DNA of 41,717 nt. Origin: JAQIBY01 sp046546095. GTDB lineage: Bacteria > Bacteroidota > Bacteroidia > Bacteroidales > ML635J-15. The stretch is taken from contig JBKGYK010000020.1 of the NCBI GenBank assembly GCA_046546095.1, forward strand, positions 1 to 41,717, in the 5' to 3' direction. Below, piece after piece: positions 7,261-14,904 of this stretch. The first letter of the stretch is position 1; each line of letters opens with the position of its first letter. Position numbers and translations under genes: made by a program. A model generated the notes under the pieces. The model was not told the DNA's origin, did not search any database, and saw only the letters and a list, made by a program, of their open reading frames with translations.

Positions 7261-8811
7261 TCAGTTTTTTTTGCGGATTTTTAATTTTTGCCCAGCTCTC
7301 AGACTAGATTCGTTGATATTGTTTAGGTGTAAAATATCAGAAGCGGATATTCCCGGGTATTTTTTGGCAATATCCCAGGGATTATCACCATGTTGAACCG
7401 TATAGTATTCATAGTCCGGATCAATGATTTCATTATTTTGCTGACTGATGCCTGCGCTTGCGCCCGGGGTATTTTGTTTTTCTGAAAGGCTCATCCCATT
7501 TAATTTACTGTAATAATCGTATTTGGCTTCAGGAACATATACAACCAATTGCTTGCCTGCCCTGATCCGGTTTGTATAAAGGCCGTTCCATGCTTTCAGC
7601 TGGCTCAGTCTTACATCGTACCAGCTTGCAATCAATCCCAGTGCATCACCTGATTTGATGGTGTAGGTGATTTTTTTTGTGCCTGCAGGCTGACTTGCTG
7701 CCGGATAATGTGAAGTGCTGCGTGCAGCCGGTTGGTAAGCAATCTTTTGTGGGTTGAGATATATGGAATCCTTATACAGGTGAATACTATCTTCCATAGC
7801 AATATAATCAGGAATGATTTCAACAGGCAGAATGAGATGTCTCATTTTGTTTTTTGCAGGCACCAAATCACGTTTATACTGCGGGTTGAGGAACCTTAGT
7901 TCCTTGATATCCACATTCAGACATTCTGCAATCTGCCCCAGGTGGATATCCTCTCTGAGCATAATGGTGTCTGTAGCGCGGGGAAGTTTGATGGTGTCGG
8001 CTTTGAAGCCATGCTCCTCATGGTATTCAAACAAGTAATTTACTGCAATAAATGCCGGTACATAATTGCGTGTTTCCCGTGGCAGATAATTGTAGATATC
8101 CCAGAAATTTCCTGTTCCACCGGCCCTTCGGATTGCCCTGTTTACATTTCCCGGTCCGCAGTTGTAGGCTGCCAGCGCCAGCACCCAATCGTTGTACAGA
8201 GTGTCAAGGGCGTTCAGGTATTCGCAGGCAGCGTGGGTGGAACGTATTGGATCGCGGCGCTCATCCACGTAGGAGTTGATTTCCAGTCCGACAAATTTTC
8301 CGGTCCGGTACATAAACTGCCATAGTCCGGTTGCACCTACCCGGGATACCGCCTCCGGATTCAATGCAGATTCAATGACAGCAAGATATTTCAATTCATA
8401 GGGGATGTTATGCTGATCCATGATTTCCTCAAACATGGGAAAATAGTATTTTGAAAGGGAAAGCATCCTGGGCACCAGCTTGTGGGAGTTGCCAATGTAT
8501 AACTCAATATTTCTTTTTACTTCCGGGTTGTAGGATAGGTCCACCGGGGAGTAGAGCTTTTCAATGCGGGCTTTGTATACGGAGTCGGGCAATTGTGTAA
8601 TCAGGCTGTCCTTTTCAATACTGCCGGTAATTATGTTGTCATATCGAAAACAATAATGTTGGTTTGCCAGGCTGTCAAGTCTGTTTACCCAGGCCATTAC
8701 ATCTTTGGTTTTTAAACTGTCTGCCAGCTTTAGTTTGATGCTGTCAGTGTCTGCCAGTGCAGTAGTTGACAGAAGCATCATAACAGAAAACAGTGTGGTT
8801 ATGCTTCTCAT
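7261..8811 (-). CDS. MltD-like lytic transglycosylase with two LysM domains
   Basis: Secreted murein hydrolase that cleaves between MurNAc and GlcNAc to leave 1,6-anhydro ends. A signal peptide (MRSITTLFSVMMLLSTTALA) is followed by an SLT/GEWL domain. Its catalytic Glu lies in AVIESALNPEAVS, followed by GATGLWQFMYRTGK and later AYNCGPGNV. Two LysM peptidoglycan-binding domains form the C-terminus (ITYTIKSGDALGLIASWYD... and YYTVQHGDNPWDIAKKYPG...). The ATG at 8811 is chosen, giving 516 residues. A TTG two codons upstream would overlap the previous gene's stop and cannot be excluded. It is tightly spaced on both sides within the par-ddl operon. Confidence 0.94.
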   Translation of the reverse strand: MRSITTLFSVMMLLSTTALADTDSIKLKLADSLKTKDVMAWVNRLDSLANQHYCFRYDNIITGSIEKDSLITQLPDSVYKARIEKLYSPVDLSYNPEVKRNIELYIGNSHKLVPRMLSLSKYYFPMFEEIMDQHNIPYELKYLAVIESALNPEAVSRVGATGLWQFMYRTGKFVGLEINSYVDERRDPIRSTHAACEYLNALDTLYNDWVLALAAYNCGPGNVNRAIRRAGGTGNFWDIYNYLPRETRNYVPAFIAVNYLFEYHEEHGFKADTIKLPRATDTIMLREDIHLGQIAECLNVDIKELRFLNPQYKRDLVPAKNKMRHLILPVEIIPDYIAMEDSIHLYKDSIYLNPQKIAYQPAARSTSHYPAASQPAGTKKITYTIKSGDALGLIASWYDVRLSQLKAWNGLYTNRIRAGKQLVVYVPEAKYDYYSKLNGMSLSEKQNTPGASAGISQQNNEIIDPDYEYYTVQHGDNPWDIAKKYPGISASDILHLNNINESSLRAGQKLKIRKKN

Positions 8812-8813
8812 AA

Positions 8814-9359
8814 TCAAAAATTCAGGGTTAAACTCATTGCCATATCATGCCTGTATGGGCTTCTGATTGTATTCAGCCTGATGCTTAAATCGTCACTTAC
8901 ATCAAAATCACTGAGTGAGGCATCCACATTGGCATCAATTATCTGTAGCACATAAAAGACAGTGGCTCCGATAATATTCAGATCGCGGTAACGCCGGTAT
9001 CTGTCCATTTCATTCAGTAAAGCTTCATCGGATAATATCCCCGCAAATTCATCTGTGTTGTTATTCTCACGTTCCATCAATGCAGTCTTAAAGCGCATAA
9101 ATGTCTGTTGATGGTCAATGGCCAGATAGGTAAAAGCGCCCATTCCGGCATATACTATGGGAGCTTTCCAGTATTTGCGGTTGTATATTTGTCCGCTTCC
9201 CGGAAGGATGGCTGAATATAAGGTGGCTTTAAGCGGCGAGCGTTTCAGGGATCGTTCATTTTCTGTGGTGTCGGCGGGCCCGGTGGTCTGGGTAAAAGCA
9301 GGCCTGCTTATGGCTGTTACCATAAGCAAAGCCGTCAGGTATGTTATTAATTTGTTCAA
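8814..9359 (-). CDS. DUF5683-type membrane protein
   Basis: A 181-residue protein with an N-terminal signal/anchor (MNKLITYLTALLMVTAISRPAF) and a conserved core of SPLKATLYSAILPGSGQIYNRKYWKAPIVYAGMGAF at about residues 42-76. This is the DUF5683 signature common in Bacteroidota, usually found beside parB as here. Hydrophobic segments near 65-80 and 128-143 suggest membrane association. The start codon is TTG at 9359, four nucleotides after the parB stop; the next ATG would cut the signal peptide in half, so TTG is favoured. Function is unknown. Its fixed place between parB and a lytic transglycosylase hints at an envelope or division role, which is inference. Confidence 0.88.
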   Translation of the reverse strand: MNKLITYLTALLMVTAISRPAFTQTTGPADTTENERSLKRSPLKATLYSAILPGSGQIYNRKYWKAPIVYAGMGAFTYLAIDHQQTFMRFKTALMERENNNTDEFAGILSDEALLNEMDRYRRYRDLNIIGATVFYVLQIIDANVDASLSDFDVSDDLSIRLNTIRSPYRHDMAMSLTLNF

Positions 9360-9363
9360 ATCT

Positions 9364-10254
9364 TTATTTGTCTGTATTGTCCAGTGCAGCTACAATTTTT
9401 TCGAGCTGTTCATCATTATCAAACTGAATAACAATTTTGCCCTTGCCTTTGTTATTCCGGTTAAACTGAACTTTTGTATCAAAATAGTCTGTCAAATGCT
9501 TTTCCAGACTGCTCCAGGCATCCGGATTTTTTTGTGTGGATTTCCGGGCCTTGTCCTTCTTGTCTTTATCTTCTTTTTTATCGGTACTGTTCAGCTCTTT
9601 GACAAACTCCTCTACTTTGCGTACAGAGAAACCGTATTTGAGTATTTGGTTGAATACCATCAACTGGGTTTCTTCATCTTTAAGATTAATCAGTGCCCGG
9701 GCGTGGCCCATGCTGATTTTATGTTCTCTGATACCCAGTTGCACTTCCGGCGGTAGTTTTAGCAAACGGATGTAATTGGAGATTGTAGAGCGTTTTTTGC
9801 CAATTCTGTCACTGAGTTTCTCCTGTGTCAGCTTGCATTCCTCCATCAGCCGTTCATAGGAAATTGCGATTTCCATGGCATCCAGATTTTCACGCTGGAT
9901 GTTTTCTACCAGGGCCATTTCCAGCAGACCCTGATCGTCGGCTGTGCGAACATATGCAGGTACTGATTTCAAGCCTGCCATTTGTGCAGCCCTCAGTCGC
10001 CGCTCACCTGATATTAGCTGGAATTTATCCTCTTTCAGGCTGACTGTAATGGGCTGAATGATTCCCAGCTCTTTGATGGATGTGGATAATTCCTGTAAAG
10101 CCTCTTCATCAAATTGCTTCCTGGGTTGAAACGGATTGGCTTCAATTTTTTCCAGCGGAATCTCGTTGACAGCATCACGTTTGATTCTGCCGTTGTTGGT
10201 ATCAGTTTCAATCAGAGCACCCAGCCCTTTTCCTAATGCGTTTCTTTTTGCCAT
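9364..10254 (-). CDS. parB: chromosome-partitioning protein ParB
   Basis: Centromere-binding CTPase of 296 residues. The N-terminal ParA-interacting stretch begins RNALGKGLGALI. The CTP-binding domain holds NPFQPRKQF (40-48) and the C-motif GERRLRAAQ (83-91), then ENIQRENLDAMEIA. The helix-turn-helix for parS follows (LTQEKLSDRIGKKRSTISNYIRLLKLP). The charged linker (KEDKDKKDKARKS) and a C-terminal dimer domain complete a typical Spo0J/ParB. It starts 5 nt after parA, so the two are one transcript. I looked for a good parS near by and found none I could support. Confidence 0.97.
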   Translation of the reverse strand: MAKRNALGKGLGALIETDTNNGRIKRDAVNEIPLEKIEANPFQPRKQFDEEALQELSTSIKELGIIQPITVSLKEDKFQLISGERRLRAAQMAGLKSVPAYVRTADDQGLLEMALVENIQRENLDAMEIAISYERLMEECKLTQEKLSDRIGKKRSTISNYIRLLKLPPEVQLGIREHKISMGHARALINLKDEETQLMVFNQILKYGFSVRKVEEFVKELNSTDKKEDKDKKDKARKSTQKNPDAWSSLEKHLTDYFDTKVQFNRNNKGKGKIVIQFDNDEQLEKIVAALDNTDK

Positions 10255-10259
10255 GATAA

Positions 10260-11060
10260 TTAATCAAGTGTTTTGTCTTTGTCTGCTATCTCAGTGAGGT
10301 TGTTGCGTTGTAACAGCTCTCTGGCCAGTGCAAGATAGTTTTGTGCTCCTTTGGAATTTGCATCATAGCTGAGTATAGACTGGCCAAATGATGGTGCTTC
10401 TCCCAGCTTGATGTTTCTTGCGATGATTGTTTCAAATACCATCTTTTCGAAATGTTTTTTGACCTCGTCTACAATTTGATGTGAGAGATTGTTACGGCCA
10501 TCGAACATGGTGAGCAGGAATCCTTCAATGTCAAGATCCTCATTGAGGTTTGACTGAACGATCCGTATGGTGTTGAGCAGTTTGCCCAGGCCTTCCAGTG
10601 CAAAATATTCACACTGGACCGGGATGATTACAGATTCGGCTGCAGTGAGTGCATTGACAGTGATTAATCCCAGAGAGGGTGAACAGTCGATAAGCACAAA
10701 ATCATACTTTTCTTTGATGTCCTCCATCATGAGCCGCAGAATTTTTTCCCGGTTGGGCAAATCCAGCATTTCAATTTCGGCACCTACCAGGTCAATATGA
10801 CTGGGCAACAAATCCAGATTCTCAAGTTCTGTTTTGAGTATGATATTCTCGGGGTCTTCCTGCTTAATCAGCATTTCATAAAGACCTGTCTGAATATTTT
10901 TGACGTCAAAGCCAGTGCCACTGGTTGAGTTTGCCTGAGGGTCTGCATCAACAAGCAATACGGAATATTCCAGAGCTGCGAGACTTGCAGCCAGATTAAT
11001 GGCTGTTGTTGTTTTTCCTACGCCACCTTTTTGGTTGGCAATTGCGATAACTTTTCCCAT
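10260..11060 (-). CDS. parA: chromosome-partitioning ATPase ParA (Soj)
   Basis: A 266-residue Walker-type ATPase that moves ParB-bound origins. The deviant Walker A is KGGVGKTT at residues 11-18, preceded by IAIANQ. Walker B is FVLIDCSPSLG and the ATPase sandwich motif is VLLVDADPQANST. The short N-terminus, with no HTH, is that of chromosomal Soj-type ParA rather than a plasmid type Ia protein. Upstream lies a fair promoter (TTTG-N16-TATTTTTG on the minus strand) and a perfect DnaA box, TTATCCACA, 80 nt before the ATG. It is the first gene of the parA-parB-DUF5683-mltD-ddl operon. Confidence 0.97.
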   Translation of the reverse strand: MGKVIAIANQKGGVGKTTTAINLAASLAALEYSVLLVDADPQANSTSGTGFDVKNIQTGLYEMLIKQEDPENIILKTELENLDLLPSHIDLVGAEIEMLDLPNREKILRLMMEDIKEKYDFVLIDCSPSLGLITVNALTAAESVIIPVQCEYFALEGLGKLLNTIRIVQSNLNEDLDIEGFLLTMFDGRNNLSHQIVDEVKKHFEKMVFETIIARNIKLGEAPSFGQSILSYDANSKGAQNYLALARELLQRNNLTEIADKDKTLD

Positions 11061-11082
11061 GCTATACTTTCTTTCAGATTCT

Positions 11083-11110
11083 CAAAAATAACATTATTCC
11101 ACAAAACAAA
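11083..11110 (-). promoter_or_regulatory. candidate promoter of the parAB operon
   Basis: On the minus strand TATTTTTG (11083-11090) matches TAnnTTTG and a TTTG (11107-11110) lies 16 nt upstream, slightly shorter than usual. It is 22 nt before the parA ATG. Confidence 0.5.
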
Positions 11111-11140
11111 CAGCGATTTTTGCAATTATATATCCCAAAC

Positions 11141-11149
11141 TTATCCACA
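11141..11149 (+). promoter_or_regulatory. perfect DnaA box
   Basis: TTATCCACA is the strict consensus for DnaA binding. It is single, intergenic, and 80 nt upstream of the parA start. One 9-mer could occur by chance, so its role is uncertain. Confidence 0.45.
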
Positions 11150-11201
11150 TCAGAGATACCTTGTTTGCAGGTAGATTTTTCCCGGTTAAGACATTTGCAG
11201 C

Positions 11202-11849
11202 TTAAAATTCTTGTTTGCCAAAGTCCGCCTCGTTGTCCCCGCTGATCTGATAAGTTCTGTTGCCAGGATTGCAGTTTGCATTAAAATGTTCAGTCAGAGC
11301 CCTTATTAAAGGTCTTGTTAATGTCTGTCCATACATAGCATCCCTGAGGTCATTTTTTTCGCCGAGATAATCCATAAGTTCCTCTGTGTTTTTAATTTCC
11401 TCACTTATAAAACTATGCTCCAGGATAAATAAGGGTTGATCCCTGAATTTTATCACCCAGTTGTTTTTGTATGTGCCTGAGGTTTTACATGAACAGTTTT
11501 TGAAAGGATAATATACATCGTATATACTGACACAACCCTCTGTGATAATCTTTCCGAAACACCAGAGGTTATATCCGGCTACTTCTTTGTCAAACCAGAT
11601 TGCCTGGTAAGCATTGTCTTCTGTGATTACTTTTTCAATATATTCCGGACGTAAAATTTTTTTGTTTTTATTGTCATCTCGGTATTTGATGAAAGTGGAG
11701 AATTTGCGTTTGCCGATTTTTACTTCTCCTTTGAAACTGTCACCTTCTTTGGGAATGACCGTGCCACTTTGCCATTTGGCAGCTGTTGCTGTCTCAGGCA
11801 AAGCAAAACAGCACAGGAGCAGCAGTATTATGTATATCCGTAGTCTCAA
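11202..11849 (-). CDS. secreted protein of unknown function, TTG start
   Basis: A 215-residue protein with a clear Sec signal peptide (RIYIILLLLCCFALPETATA). The first codon is TTG at 11849, overlapping the TGA stop of ribH in the sequence TTGA. No ATG exists until late in the frame, so TTG is the only sensible start and translation is probably coupled to ribH. The mature part has a strand-rich stretch (GTVIPKEGDSFKGEVKIGKRKF, YRDDNKNKKILRPEYIEKVIT) and CSCK cysteines. It resembles Bacteroidota proteins whose N-terminal half reads like a 'feature of cell-surface sensing' beta domain, but I do not recognise a named family. Its location after ribH does not suggest a flavin role. Confidence 0.72.
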   Translation of the reverse strand: MRLRIYIILLLLCCFALPETATAAKWQSGTVIPKEGDSFKGEVKIGKRKFSTFIKYRDDNKNKKILRPEYIEKVITEDNAYQAIWFDKEVAGYNLWCFGKIITEGCVSIYDVYYPFKNCSCKTSGTYKNNWVIKFRDQPLFILEHSFISEEIKNTEELMDYLGEKNDLRDAMYGQTLTRPLIRALTEHFNANCNPGNRTYQISGDNEADFGKQEF

Positions 11850-12346
11850 ATACGTTGTTTGATTTCTTTTTTAAGCTGAATCATTTGCAATGCGGCAGCC
11901 GCAGCTTCGTCGCCTTTGTTGCCGTGTTTGCCGCCGGCGCGGTCAAGTGCCTGTTCCTGATTGTTGGTTGTCAATACACCAAAAATGAAAGGAATGTTGT
12001 ATTTCAGGTTCAGCTCCCTGAGTCCGTCGGTAACACCGGCAGCCACAAAGTCAAAGTGCTTTGTTTCGCCCTGAATTATGCATCCCAGACAAATTACTAC
12101 GTTGACATCGGTGTAATCTGCCATAGTTTTGGCTGCACTGACCAGTTCAAAACTACCAGGAACAGCTTTGCTGATAATATTATCCCTGCTCATCCCTGCT
12201 TGTGTCAGGGTATTGATGGCAGCATCACGCATGGCATGTGTGACATCGGGATTCCAATCAGCTGTTAAAATGCCGGCTTTCCAATGTTCGCTGCCTTCAT
12301 AATGTGGCAGCTTATTTTCTGAGAGATTTCGTTTTTCAGTAGACAT
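11846..12346 (-). CDS. ribH: 6,7-dimethyl-8-ribityllumazine synthase
   Basis: Penultimate enzyme of riboflavin synthesis, condensing a ribitylamino-uracil with dihydroxybutanone phosphate. The 166 residues show AGILTADWNPDVT at the N-terminal substrate loop, VPGSFELVSAAK, CLGCIIQGETKHFDFV and FGVLTTNNQEQALDRAGG with GNKGDEAAAAAL, all diagnostic. The active-site His is in the GETKHFD segment. The ATG lies 16 nt downstream of a strong intrinsic hairpin that ends the upstream TPR gene. There is thus little room for a separate promoter, unless transcription starts within the hairpin region. No FMN riboswitch is visible. The other rib genes are not in the window. Confidence 0.96.
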   Translation of the reverse strand: MSTEKRNLSENKLPHYEGSEHWKAGILTADWNPDVTHAMRDAAINTLTQAGMSRDNIISKAVPGSFELVSAAKTMADYTDVNVVICLGCIIQGETKHFDFVAAGVTDGLRELNLKYNIPFIFGVLTTNNQEQALDRAGGKHGNKGDEAAAAALQMIQLKKEIKQRI

Positions 12347-12360
12347 AATATTTGCAGATA

Positions 12361-12387
12361 TTAAAAAAGCATCGTCTCCGATGCTTT
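12361..12387 (-). terminator. intrinsic terminator between the TPR gene and ribH
   Basis: Stem AAAGCATCG/CGATGCTTT (12366-12374 with 12379-12387) and a four-base loop. On the minus strand it is followed by six T. It ends 24 nt after the TPR gene and only about 16 nt before the ribH ATG, so it may also act as an attenuator of ribH. Confidence 0.82.
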
Positions 12388-12411
12388 ATAAACGTATGTA
12401 CAGAAACAAAA

Positions 12412-13104
12412 TTATTCGTTGAGTTGTAATTTGGCACGCTCCTGGTATTTTTCTATCTCACGTTGTTCACGTGTGCCATACCAGTCTTCTTCTATTGTAT
12501 TATAAACAGTGAGTGCCTTGTCATATTCTCCCTGAATTTCCAGGCTGCGTCCTTTTTTCATCAGATATATCGGGGAAAGAAACTTGTTGTTTGCGAGTTT
12601 GGCAGCTTTGTCATAGGCTTTAACAGCATTTTTTGAATCGCCGGTTTCAAGGTAGGCGTCTCCAAGGAGTCCCTGAGCATTGGCACCAACCATCATGTCC
12701 TTTGATTTGAAATCTTTCAGATACTCAATGGCTGCATCAAATTCACCCAGATTGAGGTAACAGATGCCTGCATAATATTTTGAAAGATTGGCGTAAGGTG
12801 TACCACCGTAATTGTCAATGATATCAAGAAAACCGTAATTAACTCCGTCACCTTCAAGTGCCAGGCGGAATGAGTCTCTGGCAAAATGCCGTTCTGCTAC
12901 AAAAGCTTCTGCAACGGCCTGCTCGGCTTTGGGTTGAAGGATATAACGTTTATAGCCGAAATAGCCAACCACCAAAAGTACAATGATGAGGATTGTATAG
13001 GTGATCGTTTTCTGGTGCTTCTCTATGAAAAGTTCAGTCCGGCTTAAAGCAGTTTCAACATTCTCAATATTCTGATTACTCTCTGATTTTTTCTTCGCCA
13101 TCAT
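12412..13104 (-). CDS. membrane-anchored tetratricopeptide (TPR) protein, YfgM-like
   Basis: A 230-residue protein with a charged N-terminus, one transmembrane helix (TYTILIIVLLVVGYFGYKRYIL, about residues 34-55) and a periplasmic part of TPR repeats. Repeats are seen in YAGICYLNLGEFDAAIEYLKDF, LLGDAYLETGDSKNAVKAYDKAA and KKGRSLEIQGEYDKALTVYNTI. The layout matches YfgM-type proteins, which act with periplasmic chaperones or the secretion machinery in other bacteria. That role is family knowledge for E. coli and only inferred here. Two ATGs in a row (MM) open the frame and either may be used. A TACATTTG element at 13131-13138 gives the promoter, and a terminator follows the gene. Confidence 0.85.
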   Translation of the reverse strand: MMAKKKSESNQNIENVETALSRTELFIEKHQKTITYTILIIVLLVVGYFGYKRYILQPKAEQAVAEAFVAERHFARDSFRLALEGDGVNYGFLDIIDNYGGTPYANLSKYYAGICYLNLGEFDAAIEYLKDFKSKDMMVGANAQGLLGDAYLETGDSKNAVKAYDKAAKLANNKFLSPIYLMKKGRSLEIQGEYDKALTVYNTIEEDWYGTREQREIEKYQERAKLQLNE

Positions 13105-13130
13105 TTACAAGGTTTATCTTTTTCAGACGG

Positions 13131-13138
13131 CAAATGTA
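13131..13138 (-). promoter_or_regulatory. -7 promoter element of the TPR gene
   Basis: On the minus strand TACATTTG matches TAnnTTTG, 26 nt before the ATG. The -33 region is T-rich with no clean TTTG. Confidence 0.45.
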
Positions 13139-13340
13139 ATGAATTTCTTAGAAAAAAGGAAAAGCCCTGATAAAATCTTTAGATAATAGGTTTATGCAAA
13201 TATCCAACAGTTATTATATTGGTTTTTTGAAAAGGATGCTCAAACAGATTCAGGCCTTGGTTTTGTTGTCCTGATTCTGTGGTGTGGATGAAAGAATAAG
13301 CAGCATCCGGTTGGTTGCCGGGATTATTGTGGCAAAACAA

Positions 13341-13376
13341 TTATAAGCACTCCGGTGTTTTTCGAAAAGCTTATAA
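13341..13376. repeat. 8-bp inverted repeat before the pseudogene start
   Basis: TTATAAGC (13341-13348) and GCTTATAA (13369-13376) flank 20 nt and end on the first base of the pseudogene's ATG. It could be an operator or a leftover of one. There is no direct evidence of function. Confidence 0.4.
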
Positions 13377-13931
13377 TGAAAATATTGCTGACAGGAGGCA
13401 GTGGGTATATCGGTTGTCATTTGTTGCACGTCCTGCTTGAAGATGGACATGATGTGTATTGTGCTGGAAGAACTACCCGTTTACGCAGTCTATCGGGATA
13501 AGCGGCAGAAGTCTTTTCCTGAAAAAAACAAGAAGATTGTAAAAGATCGTATGTATGCGCTCGGTGGCGACAATGGATGGTATTATGCAAACTGGTTGTG
13601 GCGTTTAAGGGCAGGTATTGACCGATTGCTGGGAGGAAAAGGCATGGGGGCCGGCCGTAACGTCTCTGAGCCCGTTCAGCCGGAAGATACGATAGATTTC
13701 TGGAGGGTCGGGGCTGCCGGCAAAAAGGAAGGTCGCCTCTTGCTTAAGGCCGAAATGAAGCTGCCTGGTGATGCCTGGCTTGAATTCCGGTTAAATAAAA
13801 GTGAAAACATCTTGTATCAAACTGCCGTGTTCAGACCTAAAGGCCTGATGGGACGCTTGTATTGGTTGCTTGTTCTGCCTATGCATGCCGTCATCTTTAG
13901 AGGATTAATAAAAAGATTAACAGAAAATTGA
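13376..13931 (+). pseudogene. remnant of an SDR-type NAD(P)-binding oxidoreductase with DUF2867 domain
   Basis: Two pieces of one gene are visible in different frames. From the ATG at 13376 a perfect Rossmann N-terminus reads KILLTGGSGYIGCHLLHVLL, with GxxGxxG, then stops at 13499-13501 after 41 codons. From about 13490 to 13931 another frame (open from 13401) carries the C-terminal DUF2867 part: GGDNGWYYANWLWRLRAGID, RLLGGKGMGAGR, TIDFWRVG and LPGDAWLEFRL, then YQTAVFRPKGLMGRLYWLLV. Intact members are about 480 residues, so roughly 270 residues of the middle are missing. A large internal deletion plus frame change is the simplest account. Codon use in both pieces is still good, so decay is probably recent. 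The frame from 13401 alone could still be translated into 176 residues, but its N-terminus is an out-of-frame artefact. Confidence 0.85.
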
Positions 13932-13973
13932 TTCCTATGAAACAGTTCATTACAAAATTCTGTTTGCAGATAT

Positions 13974-14004
13974 TTTGGAAACGGGCATAAATTTCTTAGT
14001 TTTA
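13974..14004 (+). promoter_or_regulatory. promoter of the small lipoprotein gene
   Basis: TTTG (13974-13977), a 19-nt spacer, then TAGTTTTA (13997-14004), one base off TAnnTTTG. The leader before the ATG at 14032 is about 20 nt. Confidence 0.6.
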
Positions 14005-14031
14005 CAGAATACACACTAAAACCTAACAATT

Positions 14032-14622
14032 ATGAGAATTCTTAGCTTTCTTGTTTCATTATTCCTCGTTGTAGGAATGACATCCTGTGGTGGCGGGGAT
14101 GACAAATCTGATGACGCTACAGACAAAGACCAGCAAAAAGCCAGTATGAACGAGGCCAAATCCGATGAGGCCAAAGAGTCAGCTGAAGCCGGCAGTATAA
14201 CTGTTGACCTGACAGACATGAATGTCCCGCTGAAAATGACCGTACCAGAAGGTGTGGAAGTAAGCGATGGTATGATGATGGGAGAAATGAACGATGTGCA
14301 AAACTACAATTACGAGCTTAAAAAAGATGGCTGGATCATGGATGTTACCATGATAGATGAATCTCCTTATACCGATAAAAAAGGATATATAGAGGACTAT
14401 AGATCCATTGTGAAAAGTACTGACGGCTTTGAGGAAATTGTTGAGGAAGGTGATAACGGATTTATTTACAAAACCAGCAATGAAGACGGGGAAGACTACA
14501 ATTTTTATTATGTCAATTTCAAAGATGACAGAGCCATAGAATTTGAGGCTGGCCTGAAATTTTCAAATTTCACTTTGGATGAAGTGAAATCAATGTACGA
14601 GGCTGCTAAATCTGCAGAATAA
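14032..14622 (+). CDS. small acidic lipoprotein of unknown function
   Basis: A 196-residue protein with a lipoprotein signal (MRILSFLVSLFLVVGMTSC, Cys19), then a Gly-Gly-Gly-Asp-Asp stretch and a disordered acidic linker of Asp, Lys, Glu and Ala to about residue 55. The globular part begins SITVDLTDMNVPLKMTVPEGVEV and includes YNYELKKDGWIMDVTMIDESPYTDKKGYIEDYRSIVKS. The Asp/Glu run after Cys fits export towards the outer membrane, though the exact surface signal of Bacteroidota is not clearly met. The family is unknown to me; similar short lipoproteins with this 'P..M.VPEGV' start are frequent in Bacteroidota. It has its own promoter and a strong terminator, so it is a single-gene unit. Confidence 0.85.
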   Translation: MRILSFLVSLFLVVGMTSCGGGDDKSDDATDKDQQKASMNEAKSDEAKESAEAGSITVDLTDMNVPLKMTVPEGVEVSDGMMMGEMNDVQNYNYELKKDGWIMDVTMIDESPYTDKKGYIEDYRSIVKSTDGFEEIVEEGDNGFIYKTSNEDGEDYNFYYVNFKDDRAIEFEAGLKFSNFTLDEVKSMYEAAKSAE

Positions 14623-14655
14623 TACCTGAGCATAACAATGTTATGATTGAAAAAG

Positions 14656-14681
14656 AAGCCGTTTTTTAACGGCTTTTTTTT
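14656..14681 (+). terminator. intrinsic terminator of the small lipoprotein gene
   Basis: Stem AAGCCGTT/AACGGCTT (14656-14663 with 14668-14675), loop TTTT, followed by a long T-run. Confidence 0.92.
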
Positions 14682-14796
14682 CTATGATAGAAACCCAAGT
14701 ATTTAAAAATGTGATTTGAAGCCTTGAAGTAATGTTAAAAAGCAACCATGAAGTGTGATAAGTATAATAAAGGCATCCATCATCTTTTTTTTCATT

Positions 14797-14850
14797 GATT
14801 GGCGTCTGCTTTCTTTCAATAGTCGATTCACAGACGCTTTATCTCCAATC
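14797..14850. repeat. nested inverted repeats (12-bp interrupted stem)
   Basis: Inner arms GCGTCTG (14802-14808) and CAGACGC (14831-14837) enclose 22 nt. Outer arms GATTG (14797-14801) and CAATC (14846-14850) extend the stem across an 8-nt bulge. The structure could form on either strand and has no T-tract. Confidence 0.55.
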
Positions 14851-14867
14851 AAAAGAATTGTTTAAAC

Positions 14868-14898
14868 TTTGTGTTACAAAATTATTTTAATACATTTA
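14868..14898 (+). promoter_or_regulatory. orphan promoter with no downstream protein gene
   Basis: TTTG (14868-14871), 19-nt spacer, then TACATTTA (14891-14898), one base off TAnnTTTG. Nothing on the + strand downstream encodes a protein before the terminator-like hairpin at 15049-15080, so it may drive a small RNA. Confidence 0.45.
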
Positions 14899-14904
14899 GG
14901 TAAG

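Noticed and set aside
9157..9756. 199-codon frame on the + strand across parB and the DUF5683 gene
   Set aside because: It crosses two well-supported minus-strand genes and has no recognisable domain.
9364..11201. parS site near parAB
   Set aside because: No near-palindrome close to TGTTTCACGTGAAACA was seen; CACGTG cores elsewhere in the window lie in coding sequence with poor flanks.
12347..12411. FMN riboswitch before ribH
   Set aside because: The space is only 65 nt and is mostly a simple terminator hairpin; no conserved RFN sequence.
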